IMG/VR virus record: IMGVR_UViG_3300022932_000014
Coordinates: 79,128 to 143,127 of that record
Direction: 5' to 3' (one strand)
DNA: 64,000 nucleotides
From: a virus
A model generated the notes under the pieces. That model saw only the letters and a program-made list of their open reading frames with translations. It was not told where the DNA came from and made no database searches. The translations under genes were made by a program, and so were the position numbers. Positions 7,759-15,183 of this stretch are shown piece after piece (positions within the stretch are counted from its first letter, which is position 1; every line of letters begins with the position of its first letter).

Positions 7759-7949
7759 CAACTCTAAAAACCGCAAGAGAAAAATTTAAAAAAGGAGATA
7801 AATACTTCTCAGCAACAGGTAATCTACCAACTACAGAACTAATAGTAGAAGGTAAGATAAGATATGGACTAAATCAGTTAAAATCTATATTTTGTGACAC
7901 AGGATGTCTTTACGATTATGATACGGATACTTATGCTAAAAAGATTTAG
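7755..7949 (+). CDS. unknown protein, 64 aa
   Basis: Begins MTTLKTAREKFKKGDKYFSA; the first ~60 residues look like a small barrel fragment with 'IFCDTGCLYDYDTDTY'. It ends in TAG, directly followed in frame by the next ATG. Confidence 0.68.
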   Translation: MTTLKTAREKFKKGDKYFSATGNLPTTELIVEGKIRYGLNQLKSIFCDTGCLYDYDTDTYAKKI

Positions 7950-8168
7950 ATGATGGATAAAAGAATTTTAAATGAAATAGCCAAAAGATGGTGTAAAGGT
8001 ATACTAATGGCCAATGACTTAACAGATTCAGAAACAGCTGAGTTGCTAAGTGAAGAGGAGTTGGATTATTTACAACAGAGATCTTTTGAAATAGCTAACT
8101 CAATAACTAAAAAACCGCAAGCTTTAGATTTAAATACGCTAATTAAAGAATATTACGATTTCGAATAA
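7950..8168 (+). CDS. unknown helical protein, 72 aa
   Basis: Starts immediately after the upstream TAG; a second ATG at 7953 is equally possible. 'LNEIAKRWCKGILMANDLTD' and 'LLSEEELDYLQQRSFEIANS' are helical. Not recognised. Confidence 0.68.
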   Translation: MMDKRILNEIAKRWCKGILMANDLTDSETAELLSEEELDYLQQRSFEIANSITKKPQALDLNTLIKEYYDFE

Positions 8169-8179
8169 ATTTAAAAGGT

Positions 8180-8800
8180 ATGAAGAAAATAATATTACAT
8201 TTATGCGCTGATTTAGGAAGTGATTCTTTATTTTATCAATTAGATTCCGACTATGAAGTTAGAATGATTGGCGAAGAAATAGGAGTTGAAAATTACAAAG
8301 GTTCTAATGATATTTACGGTGTAATAGCTAACCCCGTTTGCAAAGAGCTCTCAACCGCCAATGGATTTCACAAAGAAAATGATGTGGAAAAAGGTATGAT
8401 ATTAGTGAATCATTGTTTGAGAATAATATCAGAATGTAAAAATTTAAAATTCTGGCAATTGGAAAATCCTGCTAATGGCCGATTAAAAGAATTCTTAGGA
8501 AAACCAAAATTAGTTTATCAGCCTTGGGAATACGGAAGCCCTTGGACAAAGAAAACAGCTCTATGGGGAGAATTTAATATCCCTGATAAAACTTATAGTA
8601 AGTGGGAAGATGTACCTAAGAACGATAAAATATACGTAAGACCAGGTAGACCAAAACCAGCATTGGCTTTTCTTCACAAATCAGCTGTAAATTTGATTCC
8701 TGAGTTTGAGTGGGCGAAAGATAAGATTAAATGTGACGCAGACATAAGAAGTATGTGCTCACAAGGATTTGCAAAAGCATTTTATGAATTTAATAAATAG
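8180..8800 (+). CDS. second methyltransferase-like protein (Dcm-like), 206 aa
   Basis: The layout matches the gene at 2592-3230. 'ILHLCADLGSDSLFYQL' is in the place of the SAM-binding loop, 'GVIANPVCKELSTANGFHK' supplies the cysteine loop of motif IV, and 'LKFWQLENPANGRLKEFLG' has the ENP box. 'LVYQPWEYGSPWTKKTALWG' parallels the QPW...CLW segment of the other gene. I infer a cytosine methyltransferase-type fold. The substituted motifs leave open that it is a regulator or modifies something else. It is followed by TAG and then, in frame, by the next ATG. Confidence 0.55.
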   Translation: MKKIILHLCADLGSDSLFYQLDSDYEVRMIGEEIGVENYKGSNDIYGVIANPVCKELSTANGFHKENDVEKGMILVNHCLRIISECKNLKFWQLENPANGRLKEFLGKPKLVYQPWEYGSPWTKKTALWGEFNIPDKTYSKWEDVPKNDKIYVRPGRPKPALAFLHKSAVNLIPEFEWAKDKIKCDADIRSMCSQGFAKAFYEFNK

Positions 8801-8803
8801 AAT

Positions 8804-9040
8804 ATGAAAACAGCAGGACAATTATTTTTAGAATGGTATAATAGTTATGTAAATAAAAACGGATGTAGTCCAAGTGATTATGATGTTAATTTTTATTGGT
8901 CAGGTGGTAATTTAGAAACCGAAAAACAGCAAATTATTGATGCTTATCAAACATGTTGTAATTGCGAAGGAACGCCTTTTAATGGAGAAGATTATTTCAA
9001 TGATACTTTTAACACAACAAACAAAGAAACTTTAAAATAA
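8804..9040 (+). CDS. unknown protein, 78 aa
   Basis: Begins MKTAGQLFLEWYNSYVNKNG and has a cysteine trio 'YQTCCNCEGTPFNGEDY' that might bind metal. Not recognised. Confidence 0.68.
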   Translation: MKTAGQLFLEWYNSYVNKNGCSPSDYDVNFYWSGGNLETEKQQIIDAYQTCCNCEGTPFNGEDYFNDTFNTTNKETLK

Positions 9041-9046
9041 ATTGGG

Positions 9047-9277
9047 ATGATAACTAAAGATGAACTGTTACAAGAAATTAAAGAATGGCTTTCTGATAAA
9101 AAGCAAGAAGTTGAAGATTATTCAAATGAAGAAGCAATGCAATGGCAAGAAGATGCAGATCAACCAGAAAGTGAATTTTACAAAATATCAAAAATAGAAT
9201 ACGATAAAGTATTGAAACATAAAGGCGATTGCGATACTTTAATTGAGGATTTAGAAGAATTTTTACATAATAAGTAA
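9047..9277 (+). CDS. unknown acidic helical protein, 76 aa
   Basis: Highly charged, mostly glutamate, with 'LLQEIKEWLSDKKQEVEDYS' and 'DCDTLIEDLEEFLHNK', so predicted all-helical. Not recognised. Confidence 0.68.
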   Translation: MITKDELLQEIKEWLSDKKQEVEDYSNEEAMQWQEDADQPESEFYKISKIEYDKVLKHKGDCDTLIEDLEEFLHNK

Positions 9278-9309
9278 CCAACCCACTAACACCAATAGAC
9301 ATAAAATTT

Positions 9310-9705
9310 ATGATTATGAAAAAAGGAATAATAGAATTTTCAGAAGAGTTGTTGGAAGAAGTTTTAGAAGGAACAAGTGCCTCAAACATTGTAGATAAAT
9401 TAGAGAAATACTTTAACCCTGTAAAAGACTCACATAAAAAACTAAGAGTATTACACTATCCACAAATACCATGTAAACCGTTTACAGTAGAAGTAAAAGA
9501 CGAAGAACAAGCTTATTTAGTAAGTGAAGCTTTGGCCAATCAACACCTATTCCTTTTTGAAAATAACTTTATTCCCGATTATGCAAATATTATTTTAGTT
9601 CAGATGTTTGATGATGGTGAATGGATTGATTATTATAATTATGAGCATGATATGGAATTTGATGAATATGCACAGAATTTTTTAAATTTAGCGGAAAAAG
9701 AATAA
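9310..9705 (+). CDS. unknown protein, 131 aa
   Basis: The ATG at 9310 or 9316 could be used (MIMKKGIIEFSEELLEEVLE). The middle 'VLHYPQIPCKPFTVEVKDEEQAY' and the acidic aromatic C-terminus suggest a mixed alpha/beta domain. It is the last gene before a good promoter and overlaps a GC-core motif copy at 9691-9721. Confidence 0.7.
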   Translation: MIMKKGIIEFSEELLEEVLEGTSASNIVDKLEKYFNPVKDSHKKLRVLHYPQIPCKPFTVEVKDEEQAYLVSEALANQHLFLFENNFIPDYANIILVQMFDDGEWIDYYNYEHDMEFDEYAQNFLNLAEKE

Positions 9706-9719
9706 AAACAAGGGAACAG

Positions 9720-9749
9720 TTGTTTATTAAAATAAAAACATTATATTTG
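9720..9749 (+). promoter_or_regulatory. Bacteroidota-type promoter upstream of the DGR cassette
   Basis: TTG at 9720-9722, a 19-base gap, and TATATTTG at 9742-9749 match the consensus exactly. It drives the small gene at 9773 and, through overlapping reading frames, DGR target 1 and probably the template RNA and reverse transcriptase. Confidence 0.75.
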
Positions 9750-9772
9750 TAAAACAATACAAAGCGTAGCGT

Positions 9773-9913
9773 ATGAAAGTAATATACATGGGGACAACTC
9801 TCGGACTAATACACGAAATACATCCAGAAACAGCTCAACAAATATTAGCACAAGGAGAAGTGAAAGAAACAGAAGATAATATTAAATATGTTGTAATAAA
9901 CGAAACATTATGA
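9773..9913 (+). CDS. unknown 46-aa protein at the head of the DGR operon
   Basis: MKVIYMGTTLGLIHEIHPET followed by a short tail; its TGA overlaps the ATG of DGR target 1 (ATGA). It is far too short for an Avd-type accessory protein. Family unknown. Confidence 0.6.
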   Translation: MKVIYMGTTLGLIHEIHPETAQQILAQGEVKETEDNIKYVVINETL

Positions 9914-10473
9914 AAACAGAAATAAAAAGATCAGAACTACAAAAGATTTGGGAAATTTCTTGTAATACTTGGAAAACAAAAATAAAAGATTATGGGAGTA
10001 AAGATCCATTCAGTGAAACAATAAAATTCACAGAGAAAGAAATTAATGAAATGATTAAGGCTTGTACAGATGTTCAATTGCCTGTGGTTAAAGAGATATT
10101 TGATGTTCGTGATAGCTGGGAATATATTAAAAGTTTTGAAGACGTAATAAAATATTTAGGAGAAGAAGACGAATATGTAATCGAATATAAAAAACTGATA
10201 AAAGCTAATATAACTTCTAAATCTTTATCATTTCAAATGCTTATTTGTTGGGTTAAATCTCTTAATGAAAGACATGTATTAGATTGGTCAGACTCTAAGG
10301 AGTATAAATACTGCATTTGGTGGTATATGAATCCTTTTCGTGTCGTCGGCGTGTGCCATGGCTGCGAGAGTTCGCGTGTCCCTTCCGCTCTTTGCTTCAA
10401 GAAACGTGAAATTGCAATTTATGCCCACCAAAACAAAGAGTTTTTTAGTTTATATGAAAATTATATGAAATAG
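9910..10473 (+). CDS. DGR target protein 1, 187 aa
   Basis: The first ~110 residues are helical and charged. The C-terminal part 'WSDSKEYKYCIWWYMNPFR' leads into the variable region (residues about 142-163), then 'SALCFKKREIAIYAHQNKEF'. The codons from 10333 match the template repeat at 10510 except at template adenines (16 of 19 changed), which identifies this as a hypermutated gene. The C-terminal region resembles a short domain in other Bacteroidota phage DGR targets (aromatic KYY-W motif, variable loop, S-x-LCF, helix). It has no signal peptide and lies among non-structural genes, so an intracellular binding role is as plausible as a virion role. It ends in TAG, and the frame continues open into the template repeat. 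Confidence 0.8.
   Translation: MKTEIKRSELQKIWEISCNTWKTKIKDYGSKDPFSETIKFTEKEINEMIKACTDVQLPVVKEIFDVRDSWEYIKSFEDVIKYLGEEDEYVIEYKKLIKANITSKSLSFQMLICWVKSLNERHVLDWSDSKEYKYCIWWYMNPFRVVGVCHGCESSRVPSALCFKKREIAIYAHQNKEFFSLYENYMK
10333..10395 (+). repeat. DGR variable repeat VR1
   Basis: Starts CCTTTTCGT as in the template. Over the first 55 columns, VR1 differs from the template at 16 positions, all adenines in the template. Unchanged blocks are TTCG, GTCCC and TCC. Codon phase matches the target gene, and most template adenines fall in the first two bases of AAC/AAT codons, so substitutions change amino acids. Confidence 0.9.
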
Positions 10474-10509
10474 AAAAATAGGATGTATTTATCAATTGGT
10501 CATTCCTCT

Positions 10510-10575
10510 CCTTTTCGTATCAACAACGTGAACAATAACTACGAGAATTCGAATGTCCCATCCACCCTACTGCTT
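10510..10575 (+). repeat. DGR template repeat (TR)
   Basis: Begins CCTTTTCGTATCAACAACGT and contains seven AAC/AAT codons in the target's reading phase. It lies between VR1 and the reverse transcriptase gene, as expected for the transcribed template. It sits in a small open frame (10483-10584, 33 codons) in frame with DGR target 1 after that gene's TAG. Columns 57-61 differ from both VRs at non-adenines (C/T), which would mark the 3' initiation region where TR and VR usually differ. Confidence 0.88.
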
Positions 10576-10631
10576 TTTAAATAATATAGAATATATCCCT
10601 ACCAACAAGGTAAAAAATAAAACTAACGCTC

Positions 10632-10662
10632 GGCTCCCTAGTAAATAGATTGAACAGGAGCC
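10632..10662 (+). promoter_or_regulatory. hairpin in the template-RNA region
   Basis: GGCTCC (10632-10637) and GGAGCC (10657-10662) form a perfect 6-bp stem around a 19-base loop between the TR and the reverse transcriptase start. DGR template RNAs need a structured segment downstream of the TR to prime or recruit the enzyme, so this hairpin is a candidate for that element. No T-run follows, so it is not a standard terminator. Confidence 0.5.
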
Positions 10663-10678
10663 TCTTGAAGCAAAATAA

Positions 10679-11611
10679 ATGAAGAGAAAAGGATTTTTAT
10701 ACGAGAGTATAATTGAAATAAACAATTTAAAATTAGCAGATAAAAATGCCAGATTAGGTAAATTAAAACAATATGGTGTTCAAAAACATATATTAAGAGA
10801 AGATGAGAATCTAAAAGAGTTGAATGAATTACTACAACATAGGAAATACAGAACATCTAATTATAGTAAATTTGAAATATTTGAGCCAAAGCACAGAGTA
10901 ATAGCAAGATTACCTTATTATCCAGATCGTATCATGCACTGGGCAATACTGTTAAAAACCAAAGAAATTTTTGTAAATAGTTTTATAAGTAATACGTACA
11001 GTGGTATTAAAGGTAGAGGTGTACATAAAGCCTCTTATGATTTAAGAAAATCCTTGCAAGACGAAGAATGTAATAAATACTGTCTGAAGTTGGATGTGAA
11101 AAAGTTCTATGAAAATATAGATCATAATATATTAAAAGGACTTTTAAGAAAAAAGTTTAAGGATAGAGAATTGTTAACAGTCTTTGATGAAATAATAGAT
11201 TCTAATGGGGTTGGGTTGCCTTTAGGATCGTTAATTAGTCAATATTTTGCAAATTTTTACTTATGTTACTTGGATCACTATATAAAAGAAAATTTAAATG
11301 TTAAGCATTATTTTAGGTATATGGATGACCTTGTGATTTTATCGAATAACAAAAAGGAATTGCATTATATTTTATCTAAAATAAGATTATATCTAAAGAC
11401 ACTAGGACTTGAAATAAAAAATACATACCAAGTATTTCCGGTTGAAAAAAGAGGTATCGATTTTGTAGGTTATGTCCACAGAAAGAATTACATATTAATA
11501 AGAAAAAGTATTAAAGAGAATTATAAAAAGAGTAAAAACAAAAAAGATTGGAATAGTTGGTTAATTCATTCCAATTCTGTAAATTTAAAAAACAAATATG
11601 AAAACAATTAA
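10679..11611 (+). CDS. DGR reverse transcriptase, 310 aa
   Basis: The polymerase motifs run in order. 'CLKLDVKKFYENIDHN' (about 135-150) carries the first catalytic Asp. 'GVGLPLGSLISQYFANFYL' (about 175-195) is the motif-4 G-x-x-x-SQ block typical of DGR enzymes. 'YFRYMDDLVIL' (about 210-220) is the YxDD box. 'KRGIDFVGYVHRKN' is the thumb-proximal GxDFxGY motif. No maturase or endonuclease domain follows. The enzyme copies TR RNA into cDNA with adenine-specific errors, which then replaces VR sequence in target genes. TR lies directly upstream, one target on each side; no Avd gene is evident. Its last 14 bases overlap DGR target 2, so enzyme and target are co-translated. Confidence 0.92.
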   Translation: MKRKGFLYESIIEINNLKLADKNARLGKLKQYGVQKHILREDENLKELNELLQHRKYRTSNYSKFEIFEPKHRVIARLPYYPDRIMHWAILLKTKEIFVNSFISNTYSGIKGRGVHKASYDLRKSLQDEECNKYCLKLDVKKFYENIDHNILKGLLRKKFKDRELLTVFDEIIDSNGVGLPLGSLISQYFANFYLCYLDHYIKENLNVKHYFRYMDDLVILSNNKKELHYILSKIRLYLKTLGLEIKNTYQVFPVEKRGIDFVGYVHRKNYILIRKSIKENYKKSKNKKDWNSWLIHSNSVNLKNKYENN

Positions 11612-12008
11612 CATTAATGGCTCAGAGTATACTGTAGAACAGTTGAGTAAAATTTTAGAAGAAGCTAAGAAAAAATCCCCAATGGATGAAGTTTATAAAT
11701 ACCATAACACAACAGAGGATCAATTTGAAAAAGACTATTTTAATATTCCCTTGCATTTAAAGTATTATCAAAAAGAAGTAATGATAGTTGCTTTTTATAA
11801 TAAAGGTTGGAAACCAAATATGAAAGATAAAAACGAGCGTAAATATTATAATTGGTACTATAATGATCCTTTTCGTTTCCACAGCGTGTTCGATCTCTAC
11901 GTTTATTCGGATGTCCCGTCCGCTCTTTTGCTTCAAAAAGAAGAGTACGGAAAAGAAATAGCTGAGAAATTTAAAAAAGAAATAGAGCAATCAAGATTAA
12001 CAATGTAA
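11598..12008 (+). CDS. DGR target protein 2, 136 aa
   Basis: Starts inside the reverse transcriptase 3' end. An N-terminal helix (YTVEQLSKILEEAKKKSPMD) leads to 'WKPNMKDKNERKYYNWYYND', which parallels the KYY-W segment of target 1. The variable region follows (codons from 11868: P-F-R-F-H-S-V-F-D-L-Y-V-Y-S-D-V-P-S-A), then a charged helix. The C-terminal halves of the two targets are homologous while their N-terminal halves differ, so the same binding module has been placed on different carriers. No export signal. Confidence 0.8.
   Translation: MKTININGSEYTVEQLSKILEEAKKKSPMDEVYKYHNTTEDQFEKDYFNIPLHLKYYQKEVMIVAFYNKGWKPNMKDKNERKYYNWYYNDPFRFHSVFDLYVYSDVPSALLLQKEEYGKEIAEKFKKEIEQSRLTM
11868..11933 (+). 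repeat. DGR variable repeat VR2
   Basis: Aligns without gaps to the TR over 66 columns. Of 19 adenines in TR columns 1-55, 13 are changed here. One change (column 36, G to T) is not at an adenine and may reflect ordinary mutation. It shares C-to-T differences at columns 57 and 61 with VR1 or by itself, consistent with a VR-type 3' end. Confidence 0.88.
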
Positions 12009-12023
12009 TTAAAATATAAAAAC

Positions 12024-12842
12024 ATGAAAAATAATATAATAGGTCAAGAGATTCTAATAACAGAAGTAAATAAAATATTCAGTATCTTTAAAGCATCTGA
12101 ATGTAGTATAAGACCTCACTTTATTTTAACTGGAGCTAGTGGAAGTGGAAAATCTTTTACAATAGCTAATCTTACTAAGGAACACGATTTAGGTTTTTTA
12201 GAAATAAATGCTGCTCAACTTACTAAAGAAGGTACGTCTGGTAATTCTTTGTCAAAAGCATTGTCTCCATTAGGACAATTTGGAAACAAACCTACAATTG
12301 TATTTGTAGATGAGTTTGATAAACTTTTTATTTCAGGTAATTCTAATGACAGTTCCGCCCATGAAACTACAACAGGAGTACAAAATGAATTTTTAAAAGT
12401 TTTAGAATCAGATACAGCCTCGGTTTTTGGAGATTATGGGAAATACGTGAATGTATCTATTAAAAATTGTTTATTTGTTTTTGCGGGGGCGTTTAATGGA
12501 GAAGAAGATATTAGCTTAGACAGACTTCGCGAAATAGGTTTAAAAACAGAATTCTTAGGTAGAGTAGGCCTAGTTTATAATACAAAACCTCTAACACTGG
12601 AAGATTTATATAACATAATTGATAATCATAAATTATTAAAAATGTACCTAAATTTGTTTGAGGAAGTAGATAGGGAAAAAGTTATTTATGAATTAAAATC
12701 TCATATAGCTAAGAATTATGAAATGAACACTTTAGGAGCTAGGCTAATAACCACATTAATACACCAATATTTTATTAAAGGCGGTAAACTTGATGATGCG
12801 GGTGTAAAAGAAGTAAGTTTTCAATCAAAATTAACATTATAA
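12024..12842 (+). CDS. AAA+ ATPase, 272 aa
   Basis: Walker A 'LTGASGSGKSFTIANL' at about residues 35-50 and Walker B 'PTIVFVDEFDKLF' at about 88-100. 'FAGAF' and a downstream arginine-rich segment 'EIGLKTEFLGRVGLVY' are in the place of sensor 1 and the arginine finger. The order resembles the ClpX/HslU-type or helicase-loader AAA+ fold with a small C-terminal lid (SHIAKNYEMNTLGARLIT; ALARLI-like sensor 2 region). It stands before the exonuclease and PD-(D/E)XK genes with almost no spacing, so a role in DNA replication or recombination is likely. ClpX-like unfolding of proteins is the alternative. Confidence 0.8.
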   Translation: MKNNIIGQEILITEVNKIFSIFKASECSIRPHFILTGASGSGKSFTIANLTKEHDLGFLEINAAQLTKEGTSGNSLSKALSPLGQFGNKPTIVFVDEFDKLFISGNSNDSSAHETTTGVQNEFLKVLESDTASVFGDYGKYVNVSIKNCLFVFAGAFNGEEDISLDRLREIGLKTEFLGRVGLVYNTKPLTLEDLYNIIDNHKLLKMYLNLFEEVDREKVIYELKSHIAKNYEMNTLGARLITTLIHQYFIKGGKLDDAGVKEVSFQSKLTL

Positions 12843-12844
12843 AT

Positions 12845-13783
12845 ATGAATCAAACATTTAAAAGAATCAACGAAGAAAGAGTCTTATTCTTCGATTTAGA
12901 AGTTGCGAGAAAATCAAAGGAGTTAGAGGTAGACTCTAAAGAATTTGAACTATATCAAAAGAAAATCAGAAACAAAGAAACTGAGGAGTTATTACCAGAT
13001 TTAGAAGTGGTAGAAGAGTATAGAAAAAAGGCCGCTTTAAAAATGTGCTACACAAAAATAGTTTCTATAGGTGTTGGTTTTATAAAGGGCGAAGAACTAC
13101 ATATCAAAGCATTAGAAGGAACAGAAGAAGAACTTATAGAACAGTTTTGTAAAATAGCTAATAGTTTTGACTATGTTTGTGGGGTAAATATTTTAGGATA
13201 TGACTTACCAATAACTGTAAACAATGGAATGAAGTACTTTGATATGACGGAAATTCTTTCAGATCGTTTTATTACATCAGGGAAAAAGCCCTGGAATTTG
13301 GATAGAGTGTTGGATCTTATGGACATATTTAAGGGCACTCACTATTCTAACAGCTCTTTAGACGAATTATGTTTTCATTTCGGTATAGAGTCTCCAAAAT
13401 CAGATTTAGATGGCTCCAAAGTATCAGAAGAGTATTGGACTAATGGTGTTGTAAAAATAAACAAATATGTAAAACAAGATGTCTTAGCTAGTGTTAATTT
13501 ATTTAAGAAAATGCGTTTTGAAAAAGTATTTGAAGATTTTATTGATAAGAATGGCAATGATAATTTTGAAATTAAGAAAAATGCAATATCTAAACTATAT
13601 GATAACAGCAATTTTCCTAAAGAACTAAAAGAAGAGTTTATTAAGTCTTTAGTTAATTTAACAGATGAAGATAGAGAAAATTCTAAAAAGATAATCTTAG
13701 CTCACTATCAGAAAAAAGGAGATAAAGTTGCAATAAAAAAAGAAAAGGAAAAAGAAGTTAATGATTTTATAAATTCAATTTAA
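12845..13783 (+). CDS. DnaQ-like (RNase H fold) 3'-5' exonuclease, 312 aa
   Basis: 'RVLFFDLEVARKSKE' has the D-x-E of Exo I. 'YVCGVNILGYDLPITVNNG' is Exo II, with the N-x-x-x-D arrangement of the family B exonuclease-like group. 'INKYVKQDVLASVNLFKKM' is Exo III (Y-x-x-x-D). Between them 'KPWNLDRVLDLMDIFKGTHY' and 'SSLDELCFHFGI' match the usual spacing of the PolB-exonuclease-like family. The last ~80 residues are charged and helical. It likely removes 3' ends during replication or recombination. The DNA polymerase at 31.6 kb has its own exonuclease, so this is a second activity. Confidence 0.8.
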   Translation: MNQTFKRINEERVLFFDLEVARKSKELEVDSKEFELYQKKIRNKETEELLPDLEVVEEYRKKAALKMCYTKIVSIGVGFIKGEELHIKALEGTEEELIEQFCKIANSFDYVCGVNILGYDLPITVNNGMKYFDMTEILSDRFITSGKKPWNLDRVLDLMDIFKGTHYSNSSLDELCFHFGIESPKSDLDGSKVSEEYWTNGVVKINKYVKQDVLASVNLFKKMRFEKVFEDFIDKNGNDNFEIKKNAISKLYDNSNFPKELKEEFIKSLVNLTDEDRENSKKIILAHYQKKGDKVAIKKEKEKEVNDFINSI

Positions 13784-14571
13784 TGATAGTTTTACCAGGT
13801 CAGTATACAGAAGAAATTTGGAAAAGAGGTGGTTCAGTACCACAACATGAAAAATACATAGGAAAATATTATACCAGTTGGTCTAGTATAGAATCTTTTA
13901 ATGATAAGTCAGGTTTTAATACAGGGTTATTAGGAGAATTTGAGTACATTTTAAACAAATTTTCTGGTATTAAGTTTCCAGATCTTGGGTGGGGGCAGTA
14001 TGGTAGTGAAACAGAGGCTTATATTACATTAAGAGATAGGGAAGATTTATCAGATATTGACGAGAAAGTACAACAAGAATTTAAGGAGGCATTGATTAAC
14101 TTCTCTGATAAAGAAAAAAAGTTATTAGATCAAATACAACCTCTAGGAGTTTTCCAAACCGAAATATGTTATTATATAGAAGAGATTGATATAATATTAC
14201 TTGGTTATGTAGATGATCACTCTCCTATTGTAGATGGAAAAATTAAAATGTTACGTGATTATAAAACTAAATCAGAATCTTCTAAAAAAGATTTACATGA
14301 CCCAAAAAAGCATCAAATTGAGGGTTATGTGTTGGGGTTTAATCAGAAGGGCTATGAAGTAGAGAATGCAGAATATTGTATAATTGAACGTAATGGTGGT
14401 AGAGAGTGTATGCAAGGAGGAGGAAGAGAATCTTTATCAGTTGGTGATAGAATTTGGTATGAGAAATACAATTGGGACGAGGCTAGATTAAAAGTTACAC
14501 ACCAAATGATAATTGATACTGCTAAAAGAATTTCATCTTTATATTCTACATATAAAAAATACTTTACCTAA
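13783..14571 (+). CDS. PD-(D/E)XK nuclease (RecB/Cas4-like), 262 aa
   Basis: 'YYTSWSSIESFNDKSG' opens the domain. 'GQYGSETEAYITLRD' supplies the first acidic residue. 'IILLGYVDDHSPIVDG' then 'KIKMLRDYKTKSESSKKD' gives the D...D-x-K core. 'DPKKHQIEGYVLGFNQKGYE' is the Q-x-x-x-Y helix of RecB-type nucleases. The start shares one base with the exonuclease stop. Together with the AAA+ and exonuclease genes it forms a three-gene DNA-processing set. Confidence 0.82.
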   Translation: MIVLPGQYTEEIWKRGGSVPQHEKYIGKYYTSWSSIESFNDKSGFNTGLLGEFEYILNKFSGIKFPDLGWGQYGSETEAYITLRDREDLSDIDEKVQQEFKEALINFSDKEKKLLDQIQPLGVFQTEICYYIEEIDIILLGYVDDHSPIVDGKIKMLRDYKTKSESSKKDLHDPKKHQIEGYVLGFNQKGYEVENAEYCIIERNGGRECMQGGGRESLSVGDRIWYEKYNWDEARLKVTHQMIIDTAKRISSLYSTYKKYFT

Positions 14572-14573
14572 TC

Positions 14574-14605
14574 TTTGTTTAATTAAAATAATAGTTGTAA
14601 TTTTG
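14574..14605 (+). promoter_or_regulatory. Bacteroidota-type promoter
   Basis: TTTG at 14574-14577, 20-base gap, TAATTTTG at 14598-14605: exact consensus and spacing. It starts a new unit at 14672. The leader contains a T-rich stretch followed by the GC-core motif (TTTTCCGCGAAA, about 14639-14651). Confidence 0.75.
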
Positions 14606-14671
14606 TAACTGTTTCAAGGAAGATTTGTTTTTTATTTCTTTTTCCGCGAAATTTAATAAAAATATAGAATT

Positions 14672-15001
14672 ATGCAGAAAGAAACTATAATAATTGACAC
14701 CATATCTTTAAAGGAAGACACTCTTTTCGGCGAAATAAATCAAGTTATTAGTTATCTAAATAGTATAAAGTCTCGGTATAAAAATGGAGAAAGTATTTAT
14801 TTAAATCAAGAGTGGTCTGGCTATGAAGACAATTATTTTGAAATTGTAGTTGAGAGACAAGAAACTGATGAAGAGTGTTTAGCGAGAGAAGAAGAAGCCG
14901 AACGTGAAAAAAGACGGGGAGAAAAAAGAAAGGAAGCCGAAGAATGTAAAAGAAAAAAGGGTATTCAACAAAAGATAGATGAATTAAAGAAACAATTATG
15001 A
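14672..15001 (+). CDS. unknown protein with charged coiled-coil tail, 109 aa
   Basis: The first ~70 residues are mixed (LFGEINQVISYLNSIKSRYK). From about 70 on it is an uninterrupted charged helix (EEEAEREKRRGEKRKEAEE), probably a coiled coil. ATGA overlap with the next gene. Not recognised. Confidence 0.7.
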   Translation: MQKETIIIDTISLKEDTLFGEINQVISYLNSIKSRYKNGESIYLNQEWSGYEDNYFEIVVERQETDEECLAREEEAEREKRRGEKRKEAEECKRKKGIQQKIDELKKQL

Positions 15002-15183
15002 AAGGAATATTTGTAAACTTCAATTTAGAAAACGAAGATTGGACAGACGAAGAATACGAAAATCAAGAAGATAGAGAAATATTTATCCCTATTGCAATTT
15101 TGAGAGATTACATCGGAGAAGCTCTTAATCTGGATAGAAAAGAAAGTGTAGATAATATTTGGCAAATAAAAGAAGTACAATGA
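14998..15183 (+). CDS. unknown acidic protein, 61 aa
   Basis: Acidic N-terminal half (NLENEDWTDEEYENQEDREI) and helical C-terminal half. Coupled to both neighbours by ATGA overlaps. Not recognised. Confidence 0.68.
   Translation: MKGIFVNFNLENEDWTDEEYENQEDREIFIPIAILRDYIGEALNLDRKESVDNIWQIKEVQ

Noticed and set aside
8180-9040. A single fused methyltransferase-unknown protein through TAG at 8798
   Set aside because: The second frame has its own ATG one codon later and an N-terminus that looks like a natural start.
10632-10662. Terminator after the DGR template repeat
   Set aside because: The stem is not followed by a T run and lies before the reverse transcriptase; an RNA element for template function is more likely.
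14748-15023. Long opposite-strand frames inside + strand genes (also at 800, 9078, 13375, 18013, 23127 and others)
   Set aside because: They are rich in F, I, L and S as expected from antisense of K/E-rich genes and lie wholly within better-supported genes.
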